This document shows, piece after piece, positions 29,928 to 39,054 of a DNA stretch of 58,680 nt. Source of the DNA: a bacterium (GTDB lineage: Bacteria > 4484-113 > JAGGVC01); assembly GCA_021158185.1 (NCBI GenBank), contig JAGGVC010000034.1:1-58680 (forward strand), written 5' to 3'. Under the pieces are notes generated by a model. That model was not told where the DNA came from and searched no databases. It saw only the letters and a list, made by a program, of their open reading frames with translations. Both the position numbers and the translations under genes were made by a program. Each line of letters begins with the position of its first letter. Position 1 is the first letter of the stretch.

Positions 29928-31460
29928 ATGTTTATTAAGATTGACAAATCCAGCAGGATACCCGTCTACCGGCAGATAATGAATGCAATCATCGAATTGA
30001 TTGATTCAGGGGTGCTTGCCGCGGGTGAAAGGCTGCCTTCCAGCAGAGAACTTGCCCACTCGCTCGGCGTTACGCGGAAGACAGTCATTACAGCTTACCA
30101 GGAGCTTGTTGCAATCCAGTACCTCGATTCAACAATCGGCAGCGGTACTTTTGTAAGTCACCTTAAAGGCAGCAAACGAAAACCGACCGAGCCTCCTGAA
30201 ACCTATCCAGAGCCCGCATTTGAGGCATCGGAAATGCCGGAAGCTCTTAAGAACATGTCCTGGCAGAAATATATGCTCGCAGGCGATTTTTTCGCCATGC
30301 CCAGGCGAAATGTGAAATCCTGGTCGGGAAGCGAGAAATTCATCAGCTTCGCCAAGGCACTTCCCGATCCGACCCAGTTTCCATTCGATCGAATCAAGAA
30401 AATCGCATCACGTATGCTGTGGGATCCTAAAGCATACTTCTTCAACTACGGACACCCGCAAGGTTATCAGCCCCTCGTCGAATGGGTGAGTCAGTGTCTT
30501 GCCGCCGAGCAAATCGATATGCGCGAAGGGCATAATGATGTGATTCTTGCGGGCGGTTTCCAGCTCGCTCTGAACCTGCTTCTTTCCTTCCTTACGCGCG
30601 AGGGCAAATCAGTTGCAGTTGAAAATCCGACCTACACATCGGTCCTCAACTCACTGATTGCGCGCGGCATCAAGCACGTAGGTATTCCGATGGAACCAGA
30701 TGGAATGAATCTCAGGATTCTCAGGGAAAAGCTCAAGAGCAAGAAAATCGGGCTTATTATCGTCGTCCCAACGCTGCATAATCCGACGGGAACGATTATG
30801 TCCCTCGAAAAGCGGCGCGAACTTTTGCGGCTTGCTGCTGAGTATCAGGTTCCGATAATCGAGGATGTCTACCTGATGTTCCTTGGATACGAGGGCAAAG
30901 CGCTGCCAAGCCTCAAGGCACTCGATTTAGGCGGATATGTTTTCCAGGTCGGCAGTTTCAGCAAAGTATTTCTCCCCGGACTTAGAATAGGCTGGATAAC
31001 CGCACCGAGCGAGGTTGCGCTGCCGCTCGTCAAGCTCAAGCGTGCAACGGATCAGGGTGACAGCTTTTTCCTGCAAACACTCCTTTACGAGTTCATAATT
31101 AAAGGTTATTTTGATATGCATACTCGTAAAGCACGACGGGTATACGACGGCAGACGCGAAATCATGATGGATGAATTGAAACGTCATATGCCGGATGGTG
31201 TTTCCTGGATCGAGCCGAGGGGAGGATTATCAACTTGGCTTTCGCTGCCCAAGGGGTATAATAGCCGCGAGCTTTATGAAGTTGCTCTTGAAAAGGGCAT
31301 GGAGATCGCCCCAGGCAACTTCTTTTATGTAGGCAAAAAGGATGCAAGATCATTCAGACTTGCGTTCTCTATGCTTAGTCAGCAGGATGTACGCGAGGGT
31401 GTTAGAAGGCTAGGGAGGATTGTGAAGGACTTTCTGCGAACAGGAAAGGCCAAGCGATAA
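29928..31460 (+). CDS. MocR-type GntR regulator with aminotransferase domain (PdxR-like)
   Basis: A 510-aa protein. Residues 1-70 are a GntR winged helix (KSSRIPVYRQIMNAIIELID, then ERLPSSRELAHSLGVTRKTV). The rest is a fold-type I aminotransferase domain with DVILAGGFQLALNLLLSFL, PTLHNPTGTIMS, EDVYLMFLGYEG and the PLP lysine in VGSFSKVFLPGLRIGW. MocR proteins use PLP or amino-compound ligands to control vitamin B6, GABA or taurine genes. Here the neighbours are lipoproteins, so the target is unclear. A TATATT 8 bases before the ATG and no ribosome site suggest a near-leaderless start. Confidence 0.9.
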   Translation: MFIKIDKSSRIPVYRQIMNAIIELIDSGVLAAGERLPSSRELAHSLGVTRKTVITAYQELVAIQYLDSTIGSGTFVSHLKGSKRKPTEPPETYPEPAFEASEMPEALKNMSWQKYMLAGDFFAMPRRNVKSWSGSEKFISFAKALPDPTQFPFDRIKKIASRMLWDPKAYFFNYGHPQGYQPLVEWVSQCLAAEQIDMREGHNDVILAGGFQLALNLLLSFLTREGKSVAVENPTYTSVLNSLIARGIKHVGIPMEPDGMNLRILREKLKSKKIGLIIVVPTLHNPTGTIMSLEKRRELLRLAAEYQVPIIEDVYLMFLGYEGKALPSLKALDLGGYVFQVGSFSKVFLPGLRIGWITAPSEVALPLVKLKRATDQGDSFFLQTLLYEFIIKGYFDMHTRKARRVYDGRREIMMDELKRHMPDGVSWIEPRGGLSTWLSLPKGYNSRELYEVALEKGMEIAPGNFFYVGKKDARSFRLAFSMLSQQDVREGVRRLGRIVKDFLRTGKAKR

Positions 31461-31470
31461 GGAACCAGGT

Positions 31471-32652
31471 ATGATTAGGCACTGCGGGATTTTCTTTTTT
31501 GCGATATTGGTCTTGTTTTCGCTGATCCTCGTTTCAGCCTGCGGTTCTGGCGGTCAGCGAAAATTTTCGCCTGTTCCCTATTCACCACCCGGCAACGGAG
31601 GTGAATCCGGCTCAGGTGCAACGGGTACAGACCAACCGGCACCTCCTCCTCCATCGCAACACACCGACGAACCTGGGAACATCGAGACTTTCCTTTTGGA
31701 TATCGTTGATCCTTCTTTGCCTGCCTGGGACGATCCACAGAGATCCGCTCTCGCAGGAAATATTGTTATCCTTGGACTGCAACTGGAAATTCCTGACGAG
31801 AACTACTTCCCGACAGACCCTGAACAACAACCCTCGGGGCTGATCCTCACACGCATCATTGACGATGAAGACAACATCGGGAGCACACAATATCCCGATG
31901 ATCTGGGTGATTTCTTCCATGCTGATCTGGAACCCGGCTACGGGATGACGTTCAACCTCGTGGCCCAAGTCGAGGATGATCTGAACGGCGACGGTCTTGG
32001 GCATGACATTATAGACCTGCGTATACCTGTCAACCTTGCAGCAGGAAAGGTAACCGAGCTTTTCATTACGCTGTCACCGGTTGAGCCTGAGCGGTACCTG
32101 TTCGAAAGCGGCGCTGACCAGCCTTTCGGCATCATTCTCGAACTTGCATACAACTACAACGGTCCCGAAGGAACACGCACGAAGCACCAGGCAATTAATT
32201 TTGCCACTGGTAAAACCGTCCTCGACATGAACGGGGACAGGTTTTATGAGCCGCTTGATTTCGGCGGTGATGATTCAAACTCCGACGGAATTTACGATAA
32301 CGCACCACCACTCATTCCACCCGGCGGAATCGATGCTGATTTCGTTACGCTGGAAGGATTCGTAATCGAGTACGCTCCCGGACTCATCACAATTAAACCT
32401 GAGTTCGAATATTCCGAGCCAAAGCACATTTTCTTCGATCCGCGCACTGCAATTATGTCACCGCTCGGATTCGAACTTCATCCAGGTGAGATAAGGCCCG
32501 GCCATTTCGTACTCGTCCAGGGATTCATCGCTCCCGGCGACAAGCTCGTTGCAATTACAATAATCGTATTCCCGCCGCCCAACGAACAACCGCCGTGGTA
32601 TTTTGAACCTCCTGGGCCTGGAATCGGCGAACCTGATGATATGTTTCCATAA
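31471..32652 (+). CDS. Secreted lipoprotein with Ca-type acidic loops and DUF5666-like C-terminus
   Basis: A 393-aa protein with signal peptide FFFAILVLFSLILVSACGSGG, then a Pro/Gly/Ser linker. Beta-rich middle segments carry Asp-rich loops (DDLNGDGLGHD, DMNGDRFYE, DDSNSDGIYDN) like calcium-binding EF/dockerin loops. The C-terminal 75 residues (VTLEGFVIEYAPGLITIKP, then GHFVLVQGFIAPGDKLVAI) match the last module of the 934-aa lipoprotein on the other side of the MocR gene. It starts 10 bases after the MocR stop, so it is probably co-transcribed with it. Function unknown. Confidence 0.72.
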   Translation: MIRHCGIFFFAILVLFSLILVSACGSGGQRKFSPVPYSPPGNGGESGSGATGTDQPAPPPPSQHTDEPGNIETFLLDIVDPSLPAWDDPQRSALAGNIVILGLQLEIPDENYFPTDPEQQPSGLILTRIIDDEDNIGSTQYPDDLGDFFHADLEPGYGMTFNLVAQVEDDLNGDGLGHDIIDLRIPVNLAAGKVTELFITLSPVEPERYLFESGADQPFGIILELAYNYNGPEGTRTKHQAINFATGKTVLDMNGDRFYEPLDFGGDDSNSDGIYDNAPPLIPPGGIDADFVTLEGFVIEYAPGLITIKPEFEYSEPKHIFFDPRTAIMSPLGFELHPGEIRPGHFVLVQGFIAPGDKLVAITIIVFPPPNEQPPWYFEPPGPGIGEPDDMFP

Positions 32653-32801
32653 CGCCTTCAAACGAAGCTGCCACGCTTGAAAATTGATACTTCAGCTTGC
32701 GCTTGTTCACCCATCCTGCTTAATAATCATCGACGCGCACGTATTATCTGCTAATATCCTTTACGGTAAACACGGTGACTAGGCCGAAACCCGGAGTTCG
32801 A

Positions 32802-33824
32802 ATGATGGTCAGCTCGATAAGCCAGGACATTACTGAAATTGTTGATGCTTTTTCAGCAGATTTTAAGCGCGTACGTGACGCTATTCACCGCGCGATAGTC
32901 GGAATGGACGACGTTGTGGACGGAACGCTGATTACGCTCTTTGCGGCTGGCAACGTCCTGCTTGAAGGCGTACCGGGGCTTGGCAAGACCATGCTCGTAC
33001 GAACCCTTAGCAAGGTTGTTTCCTGCGATTTCTCGCGCATTCAGTTCACTCCCGATCTTATGCCGTCCGATATCACGGGTACGAACATCATTGAGGAAAC
33101 AACAGAAGGTAAGCGGTACAGGTTTATGGCTGGGCCTGTTTTTTCCAACATCGTACTTGCCGACGAAATCAACAGGGCGACTCCCAAAACGCAGAGCGCT
33201 ATGCTAGAGGCTATGCAGGAACAGAGCGTAACCGTGATGGGCAATATCAGGAAGCTCGATCCACCCTTCGTCGTACTCGCCACCGAGAATCCCATTGAAA
33301 TGGAAGGTACTTATCCTCTGCCTGAAGCCCAGCTCGACAGGTTCTTCATGAAGCTCCTGATTCATTTTCCGAGCGAGGATGAGCTCTGCAAGATTATGGA
33401 AAGAACAACGGGCGAACTTGCTGCAACACTTTCCCCCGTTATCGACCGTGCCAGAATTATCGAAATGCAGAATCTTGTTCGCCGTGTCCCCATCGCCGAG
33501 CACGTTTCAAGATTCGCGGTACGAACAGTTCTTTCCTGCCACCCCGAAAACGATCTTGCGACACCGCTCGTCAGAAAATACGTTCGGTACGGACCAAGCC
33601 CGCGAGGCGTACAGGCGTTGATTCTCGGAGGCAAGATCAGAGCGCTCATCGCGGGTCGTTACAACGTTTCAGCGGATGATATTCGAGACTGCGCATACGG
33701 TGCTCTCCGTCACAGGCTCATCCTGAACTTCGAGGCAGAAGCCGAAGGCGTCGATCCCGATGCTATTGTTGAAGAAGTGCTTTCGAAAGTCGAAATGCCG
33801 CTCACCGAGCCCAGAACAGGTTAA
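32802..33824 (+). CDS. MoxR-family AAA+ ATPase
   Basis: A 340-aa chaperone-like AAA+ protein. Walker A is NVLLEGVPGLGKTMLVRTL. The lid region with FTPDLMPSDITG, Walker B (NIVLADEINRATPKTQSAML) and sensor 1 (FVVLATENPIEMEGTYPLPEAQLDRF) are all typical. MoxR proteins usually work with DUF58/VWA proteins to assemble or activate enzymes. A DUF58 gene lies 11 kb away (44430) rather than adjacent. I prefer the ATG at 32802, which has GGAG 5 bases upstream, over the GTG at 32775. Confidence 0.9.
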   Translation: MMVSSISQDITEIVDAFSADFKRVRDAIHRAIVGMDDVVDGTLITLFAAGNVLLEGVPGLGKTMLVRTLSKVVSCDFSRIQFTPDLMPSDITGTNIIEETTEGKRYRFMAGPVFSNIVLADEINRATPKTQSAMLEAMQEQSVTVMGNIRKLDPPFVVLATENPIEMEGTYPLPEAQLDRFFMKLLIHFPSEDELCKIMERTTGELAATLSPVIDRARIIEMQNLVRRVPIAEHVSRFAVRTVLSCHPENDLATPLVRKYVRYGPSPRGVQALILGGKIRALIAGRYNVSADDIRDCAYGALRHRLILNFEAEAEGVDPDAIVEEVLSKVEMPLTEPRTG

Positions 33825-33880
33825 AACCCTCAGGATTTGCCGCTGCAATCATTCCGCTGGCAATTCAGCCACGTCTGTTA

Positions 33881-33886
33881 TACAAT
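33881..33886 (+). promoter_or_regulatory. -10 box close to the moeA-like start
   Basis: TACAAT lies 8 bases before the ATG at 33895 with no ribosome site. A CTGGCA about 18 bases upstream could be the -35. Confidence 0.42.
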
Positions 33887-33894
33887 TCGCGCCT

Positions 33895-35223
33895 ATGCTT
33901 GAAAATATGCCCTTCGATGTTGTTGAGGATGAGATACTCGCTCGTGTCGAACCACTTGAAGGCGAGCTGATGCCGCTCAAATGGTGCTATTTTCGCTATC
34001 TCTCGGAAGACCTGCACAGCAGCGGCGCACTTCCGCCGTTTTCGCTTGTCAAAGTTGACGGATATGCAGTCTCGCTCAAGGATATTGAGAATGCGAGCAC
34101 GGAAAGACCGATAGCTCTTGATATTCTCGAAACCGTCTCTTCGGGTCAGCATCAGTCCAAGAAGCTTTTGAAGGGCTATTGCACATTCGTTGAAAGCGGA
34201 GCTCAGCTTCCCAGAGGCGCAGATGCGGTCGTCGAAGTATCACGTATCCGTAAGAATGGCAATAAAGCTATATTTGATTCTCCCGTGCGGAGCGGAGAGG
34301 GGATAATCAAAAAGGGATCGGTGATTAAACCTAACGACCTTGTAATGCGCACGGGAGATTATTTAACTCCTGCAAGAGTCGGTGTCCTTTCAGCCATTGG
34401 ACACACAGAAGTGAAAGTTGTCAGGCCTCCCGTAATCGGAATTATAAGTACAGGCAATGAACTCGTATCGAGCGATACCGACAAGCTGAAGACCGGCCAG
34501 ATCCGTGACGCGAACACACACATTCTCTCCGCCAAGCTCACGGAAATGCGGCTACCGCACATGAGCCTGGGCGTTGTGCCCGACAGCCGGAATGCGCTGG
34601 TTGACGTAATCAGCCGCGTCATTCACCAAGTGGACGCCCTGATTATCACTGGCGGCAAAGTGAAAGGGAAAAAGAAGTTTCTGGAGGAAACCGTCGAATC
34701 ATCCGGCGAGCTGGTGGTGAACGGCGTGAGAATGAACCCCGGCGGAAGTTTCAGCTTCGGCTTTTTCAAACATAAGTACATCTTCGCATTGCCCGGTACA
34801 CCTTCCGATGCACTACTAGTTTTTGATATTTTAATTGAGCCTGTCATTCAAAAAATGATGGGCGCCCGGTATTTCAGGCAGCCGGTACGAACGGGCATCC
34901 TTGCCGGCTCCATCAGCCTCGATTGCGACAGAGATTCATTTTTGTGGGCGAGGTTCGAAATGAGCGACACGGAGAAATTCCACGTAACACCGCTCTCTGA
35001 GTCATTTGATGTGAACCTTGCACAAGCGATACGAGGATCGTGCGTCATCAGACTGGCACCAGGCGTTCACCGCATGTCAACTGGTGATGCGGTCAGCTTC
35101 ATCGCAACCAGTCCGGACAGATTGTTTACACCCCCGATGTACGCCCCAGGTCTCAATGATGTAAACGCTTCCCGCACGGTTTCCAGCGAATCATCTACGA
35201 ATATGGCGGACACCAACGAGTAA
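33895..35223 (+). CDS. Divergent MoeA-like molybdopterin molybdenumtransferase
   Basis: The track ORF begins inside the MoxR gene; the real start is the ATG at 33895 (442 aa). MoeA blocks are present: FSLVKVDGYAVS near 52, GAQLPRGADAVVEV, IGIISTGNELVSSDTDKLKTGQIRDANTHIL and a FALPGTPSDAL near 300. But the usual SGGVSxGxxD loop is replaced by ITGGKVKGKKKFLEE, and LPGNP by LPGTP. These are substrate- and metal-binding positions, so the protein may insert molybdate or tungstate differently or have another role. No other cofactor genes are in the window. Confidence 0.8.
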   Translation: MLENMPFDVVEDEILARVEPLEGELMPLKWCYFRYLSEDLHSSGALPPFSLVKVDGYAVSLKDIENASTERPIALDILETVSSGQHQSKKLLKGYCTFVESGAQLPRGADAVVEVSRIRKNGNKAIFDSPVRSGEGIIKKGSVIKPNDLVMRTGDYLTPARVGVLSAIGHTEVKVVRPPVIGIISTGNELVSSDTDKLKTGQIRDANTHILSAKLTEMRLPHMSLGVVPDSRNALVDVISRVIHQVDALIITGGKVKGKKKFLEETVESSGELVVNGVRMNPGGSFSFGFFKHKYIFALPGTPSDALLVFDILIEPVIQKMMGARYFRQPVRTGILAGSISLDCDRDSFLWARFEMSDTEKFHVTPLSESFDVNLAQAIRGSCVIRLAPGVHRMSTGDAVSFIATSPDRLFTPPMYAPGLNDVNASRTVSSESSTNMADTNE

Positions 35224-35264
35224 GCCGCTTCCGGGTTGCATGCATAACTTGCCTGTGAAAACAC

Positions 35265-36746
35265 TTACCCCTGCCGGCCATCTTCCGGATACCATCGCGG
35301 AATGAAATTCCTCGCCGCTGCTGTTTCGTCCGGATTAACTACCTGAAGCAGATTCGCATCGGGTTTCTTGAATTTCTCCGGATCGGATTTTATGGCTTCG
35401 GCGAGTCCTTTCATAACCTCAATGAAATGATCGAGTGTCTCCTTGCTTTCGGTATCTGTAGGCTCAATCATCAGTGCCTCGTGAACGATGAGCGGGAAAT
35501 ATGTCGTGGGTGCGTGGATCCCTTTTTCGAGAAGCTTCTTATCAACGTCTTTCGCAGTTACTCCATACTCGCGCTTGAAGTGCTCTGCGCTTGCAACAAA
35601 CTCATGCATGCAGCGCGCGTAATATGGAATTTCAAACGCGTCCTTTATTCCTTCTTGGATATAGTTGGCGTTGATCACAGCGTTTTCAGCCACGCGCCTT
35701 AAGCCACGCGCGCCGATATGAACGAAATAAGCGTACGTGCGAACGAGCACGAGAAAGTTCCCCCACCATGCCTTCATCCTGCCAATCGAATGCTCAGGCC
35801 AGACTACTTCCGGCTTCCCGTTCTTCACACAGAAAACCGCGCCAGGAAGAAATGGTGCGAGCTTCTCTTTGACACCGATCGGCCCGGCTCCCGGCCCGCC
35901 GCCTCCATGCGGAGTAGAAAAAGTCTTATGTGTATTCAGATGCAGAAGATCGAAGCCCATATCGCCCGGCCTGACGATTCCAAGAAGTGCGTTCAGATTC
36001 GCGCCGTCGTAGTAAAGCAGTGCACCGATTTTGTGGAGCATATCTGCGATTTCACAGATGTGTGACTCATAAAGCCCCAGCGTATTCGGGTTCGTGAGCA
36101 TAATACCTGCGATCTTTTCGGCACCGTACTTGTTAATCACAGCCTCAATCGCCGATGGGTCGGTCAGCCCTTCATCCGTGCTTTTGACCTCGACAACATT
36201 GAATCCCGCAACTGCTGCGCTTGCCGGATTGGTTCCGTGCGCACTGTCGGGAACTATCATGATCTCCCGTTCGGATTCGCCGATGTGGTCGAAGTACTTC
36301 CTGAATGTCAACATTCCAGCAAACTCGCCTTGCGCACCTGCAGCAGGCTGCAATGCAAATGATTCCATCCCGGTTGTTTCACACATCCACTCCGATGTTT
36401 CAGCAAGAAGCTCAACTATGCCATCCGCAGTGATGAGCGGCTGCGATGGATGAACTCCCGCGAATCCATCGAATCCCGCCGCCTTGTCGCAAAGGCGGGG
36501 GTTGTATTTCATAGTGCAGCTTCCTAGCGGATAGAAGCCCGTATCCACACCGAAGGTTCGAAGAGAAAGCCTCGTGTAGTGGCGGACAACATCGAGGTGC
36601 GAAACTTCGGGAATGAAAGGAGCGGATTCGGGAGCAAGCCCCTCCGGAGCGGTGAATTCCCAATTGAAATTCCGTTTGGGATACCTGACACCGCGGCGGC
36701 CCTGTACACTTTTGTCGAAAATCAATGCGTCCTTGGCGTATGTCAT
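35265..36746 (-). CDS. gcvPB: Glycine dehydrogenase (decarboxylating) subunit 2
   Basis: A 493-aa C-terminal half of the two-subunit P protein of the glycine cleavage system. The PLP lysine is in LNTHKTFSTPHGGGGPGAGPIG. YPLGSCTMKYNPR, TGMESFALQPAAGAQGE and NPNTLGLYE are family signatures. Together with subunit 1 it decarboxylates glycine onto the lipoyl H protein. Its ATG overlaps the gcvPA stop by 4 bases. No gcvT or gcvH is in the window. Confidence 0.96.
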   Translation of the reverse strand: MTYAKDALIFDKSVQGRRGVRYPKRNFNWEFTAPEGLAPESAPFIPEVSHLDVVRHYTRLSLRTFGVDTGFYPLGSCTMKYNPRLCDKAAGFDGFAGVHPSQPLITADGIVELLAETSEWMCETTGMESFALQPAAGAQGEFAGMLTFRKYFDHIGESEREIMIVPDSAHGTNPASAAVAGFNVVEVKSTDEGLTDPSAIEAVINKYGAEKIAGIMLTNPNTLGLYESHICEIADMLHKIGALLYYDGANLNALLGIVRPGDMGFDLLHLNTHKTFSTPHGGGGPGAGPIGVKEKLAPFLPGAVFCVKNGKPEVVWPEHSIGRMKAWWGNFLVLVRTYAYFVHIGARGLRRVAENAVINANYIQEGIKDAFEIPYYARCMHEFVASAEHFKREYGVTAKDVDKKLLEKGIHAPTTYFPLIVHEALMIEPTDTESKETLDHFIEVMKGLAEAIKSDPEKFKKPDANLLQVVNPDETAAARNFIPRWYPEDGRQG

Positions 36747-38104
36747 TTCGCCACCTCCGATTTAAGTGCATTGACATAGAATTCCAGATCTTCCTCGGTA
36801 TTCTGCTCCGTTACGGCTACGAGCCAGCGATCCTTCGAACCTCCGAACATTGAGAGCGGTATTCCGGGAAGTACTCCTTTCTCAATCATCCCATCGAAAA
36901 TACGATCAGGATCGTCATTCTCGATTTTAATCACAAATTCGTTGAAGAATTGAGCATCGGGAAATGCGAGCGAAACATGGTCAAGCTTGCAGAGCGATTC
37001 AGCAAGGTAGTGTGCACCACCGCTTGAAAGCGCGCCGACTTCCTTGAAGCCCTCCTTTCCGATGCTCGAAAGATAAATCGTCGCTGTGAGCGCCATCAGC
37101 GCCGAATTGGTACAGATACTCGAATTCGCCTTTCCTCTTCGGATATGCTGCTCGCGCGCCTGGAGCGTCATCACGTACGCATTTCTGCCGTTCTCATCCG
37201 TCGTTTTCCCGATGAGTCTTCCCGGCAGAAAACGAACGAGCTTCTTTTTTGTTGCCAGAAATCCGAGACCCGGCCCGCCGAATCCCATCGGAATACCCAA
37301 AGACTGTCCTTCTCCGAATGCAATGTCTGCCCCAAGATCCCCAGGCCGCTTCACCCAGCCCGCGCAGAACGGATAAACGCCGATTGCCAGGAGCGTCCCG
37401 TGTGAGTGGCATATCTCGGCAAGCGCGGAAAGCCCGCCTTCGAAGCATCCATAGAAGTTGGGAATCTGGACAACGACGCACGCCACATCATCGCCTGCAA
37501 GCATTTTTTCGATCTCCACAGCATCAAGCACAAAGCCCGCATCAGCCCGATACGGCAGATCGAGCACGTCCATTTCCCATCCGAGGTTGTACGTATCAAA
37601 CGTTTCTCTGTAGTGCGGATGGATGTTGGAGCTTATTACAGATTTCTTCCTCTTTGTAGCTGTACGCGCGATGCTGACCGCGTCCGCGCAAGCACTCGCG
37701 CCGCCATAGCTCGACGCGTTCGAGACTTCGAGACCTGTCAATTCGCAAATGTATGTCTGATACTCGAATATCGTCTGAAGAAGCCCTTGGCTGACCTCTG
37801 ACTGGTACGGCGTATAAGCCGTTACGAATTCCGAGCGGGAGGCGAGCTGCGATACGACAGGCGGGATGTAATGGTTATAAATGCCGCCGCCGGCAAAAAT
37901 CCTGCCGGCTCTGAACGTAGTGTTTTTCGCGGCCAGCTTCCCCATCTCTGCGAGTGTTTCCATCTCGGAAAGCCCGTCGGGCAGGTTGAGGCTATCAATC
38001 CTTGTTTCAGCAGGTATGGAGTCTAGCAATTCTTCAAAGCTCTCTATCCCGATCGCGGCAAGCATTGACTTGCGCTGCTCATCGGTATTGGAAATGTACG
38101 GCAT
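36743..38104 (-). CDS. gcvPA: Glycine dehydrogenase (decarboxylating) subunit 1
   Basis: A 453-aa N-terminal half of the P protein. The true start is the ATG at 38104 after AAAGGAGGAAAC (MPYISNTDEQRKSMLAAIG); the 31 residues before it in the track are leader. Family blocks are FRAGRIFAGGGIYNHYIPP, AYTPYQSEVSQGLLQTIFEYQ, VSNASSYGGASACADA and GLGFLATKKKLVRFLPGRL. It forms the heterodimer with gcvPB. The 150 bases upstream show no recognisable glycine riboswitch. Confidence 0.96.
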   Translation of the reverse strand: MPYISNTDEQRKSMLAAIGIESFEELLDSIPAETRIDSLNLPDGLSEMETLAEMGKLAAKNTTFRAGRIFAGGGIYNHYIPPVVSQLASRSEFVTAYTPYQSEVSQGLLQTIFEYQTYICELTGLEVSNASSYGGASACADAVSIARTATKRKKSVISSNIHPHYRETFDTYNLGWEMDVLDLPYRADAGFVLDAVEIEKMLAGDDVACVVVQIPNFYGCFEGGLSALAEICHSHGTLLAIGVYPFCAGWVKRPGDLGADIAFGEGQSLGIPMGFGGPGLGFLATKKKLVRFLPGRLIGKTTDENGRNAYVMTLQAREQHIRRGKANSSICTNSALMALTATIYLSSIGKEGFKEVGALSSGGAHYLAESLCKLDHVSLAFPDAQFFNEFVIKIENDDPDRIFDGMIEKGVLPGIPLSMFGGSKDRWLVAVTEQNTEEDLEFYVNALKSEVAK

Positions 38105-38257
38105 GTTTCCTCCTTTAAGGACAGACGTATTTGATAACCGACTCAATTTTATCCTGCACCAACCGTTGCAGCAACATGTTTTCACGCGAATGCGCAAGTG
38201 CTATGCGTAGCAAAGTGAAGGCTGACGGACAAAGTGGCCATGTTAACTCGATAACGC

Positions 38258-39007
38258 TTACTTCCCTGCGATCTCAAGCTCGCTTATGCAGACATCTGTC
38301 CATTTTTCGCCCTTGTAGATCGAACGGATGTGAATCGTAAAATCCGTGCACAATTCGGGAGGATCAACCTGCACAGCCTGTAGTCGGGATGAATCGCTGA
38401 ATCTATGTTTAAGCGTGCGCCCGGAAGGGAACTCTATTTCGACATCCTTGATCCTGTGGTTCATTCTGAAAATGTTGCCGAATTTCGGATGGCTGAGTTT
38501 TGCATATCCGGGTATGAGCGATATTTCGGCGACTTGCGCCTCTTCCCGAAGATAGATCTTGAGCCAGGCATCAACGTCATCTTCCCAGCGCGCATTCCAC
38601 GCCGTCTCCGGATCCCCGTCGAGCATCATCCGCGGATCGTAATTGCCGTAGCTTGTTGATTCATTCGAGGAAAACGCTTTGACATGATCTATTCTGGGAG
38701 TCGTAATGATTGAAATATCCGCTGGCGGAACAGCATCGTCACCCGCCCCGTCAACTTCTGATGTTTCATCAGGAACAAAAACATCCAACGGTATCCCTGC
38801 CCCCGCATCATCTTCCACTGCGACCTGCCTGATGCTGGCGGACGTGTTCTTGTAGTAGATAATGAAAAGCGTAATCACGGCGATAAGCGCCACGCCGAGA
38901 ACAATCGTAATGGCCATCAGCGTGGAATACGGAATCGCGTGATAGACCTCATCGAACTCAGCATCTTCAAACTCTACATCTCTTTCATCGTTCAAGTTAT
39001 TCTGCAT
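38258..39007 (-). CDS. Membrane-anchored protein with NADase-type/F5-8C glycan-binding domain
   Basis: A 249-aa protein with a short acidic cytoplasmic start, one membrane helix (TLMAITIVLGVALIAVITLFIIYY, about 29-52), a linker, then an extracytoplasmic domain of about 150 residues. That domain begins YDPRMMLDGDPETAWNARWE, continues with AEISLIPGYAKL and NHRIKDVEIEF, and ends with YKGEKWTDVCISELEI. This pattern matches the discoidin-like glycan-binding domain found in NADase-associated proteins. It likely binds surface glycans. GGAG precedes the ATG. It lies upstream of cdsA with 47 bases between. Confidence 0.72.
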   Translation of the reverse strand: MQNNLNDERDVEFEDAEFDEVYHAIPYSTLMAITIVLGVALIAVITLFIIYYKNTSASIRQVAVEDDAGAGIPLDVFVPDETSEVDGAGDDAVPPADISIITTPRIDHVKAFSSNESTSYGNYDPRMMLDGDPETAWNARWEDDVDAWLKIYLREEAQVAEISLIPGYAKLSHPKFGNIFRMNHRIKDVEIEFPSGRTLKHRFSDSSRLQAVQVDPPELCTDFTIHIRSIYKGEKWTDVCISELEIAGK

Positions 39008-39054
39008 TTCGTGCTCCGTAAACCTCGGCGGAATTAATGGAATGGCATTCCCGT

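Noticed and set aside
32775-32801. GTG at 32775 as the MoxR start
   Set aside because: It has no ribosome site and no -10 box at the leaderless distance, while the ATG at 32802 has GGAG 5 bases upstream.
38105-38257. Glycine riboswitch upstream of gcvPA
   Set aside because: The 150-base leader has none of the tandem aptamer features I would expect; only the ribosome site is clear.
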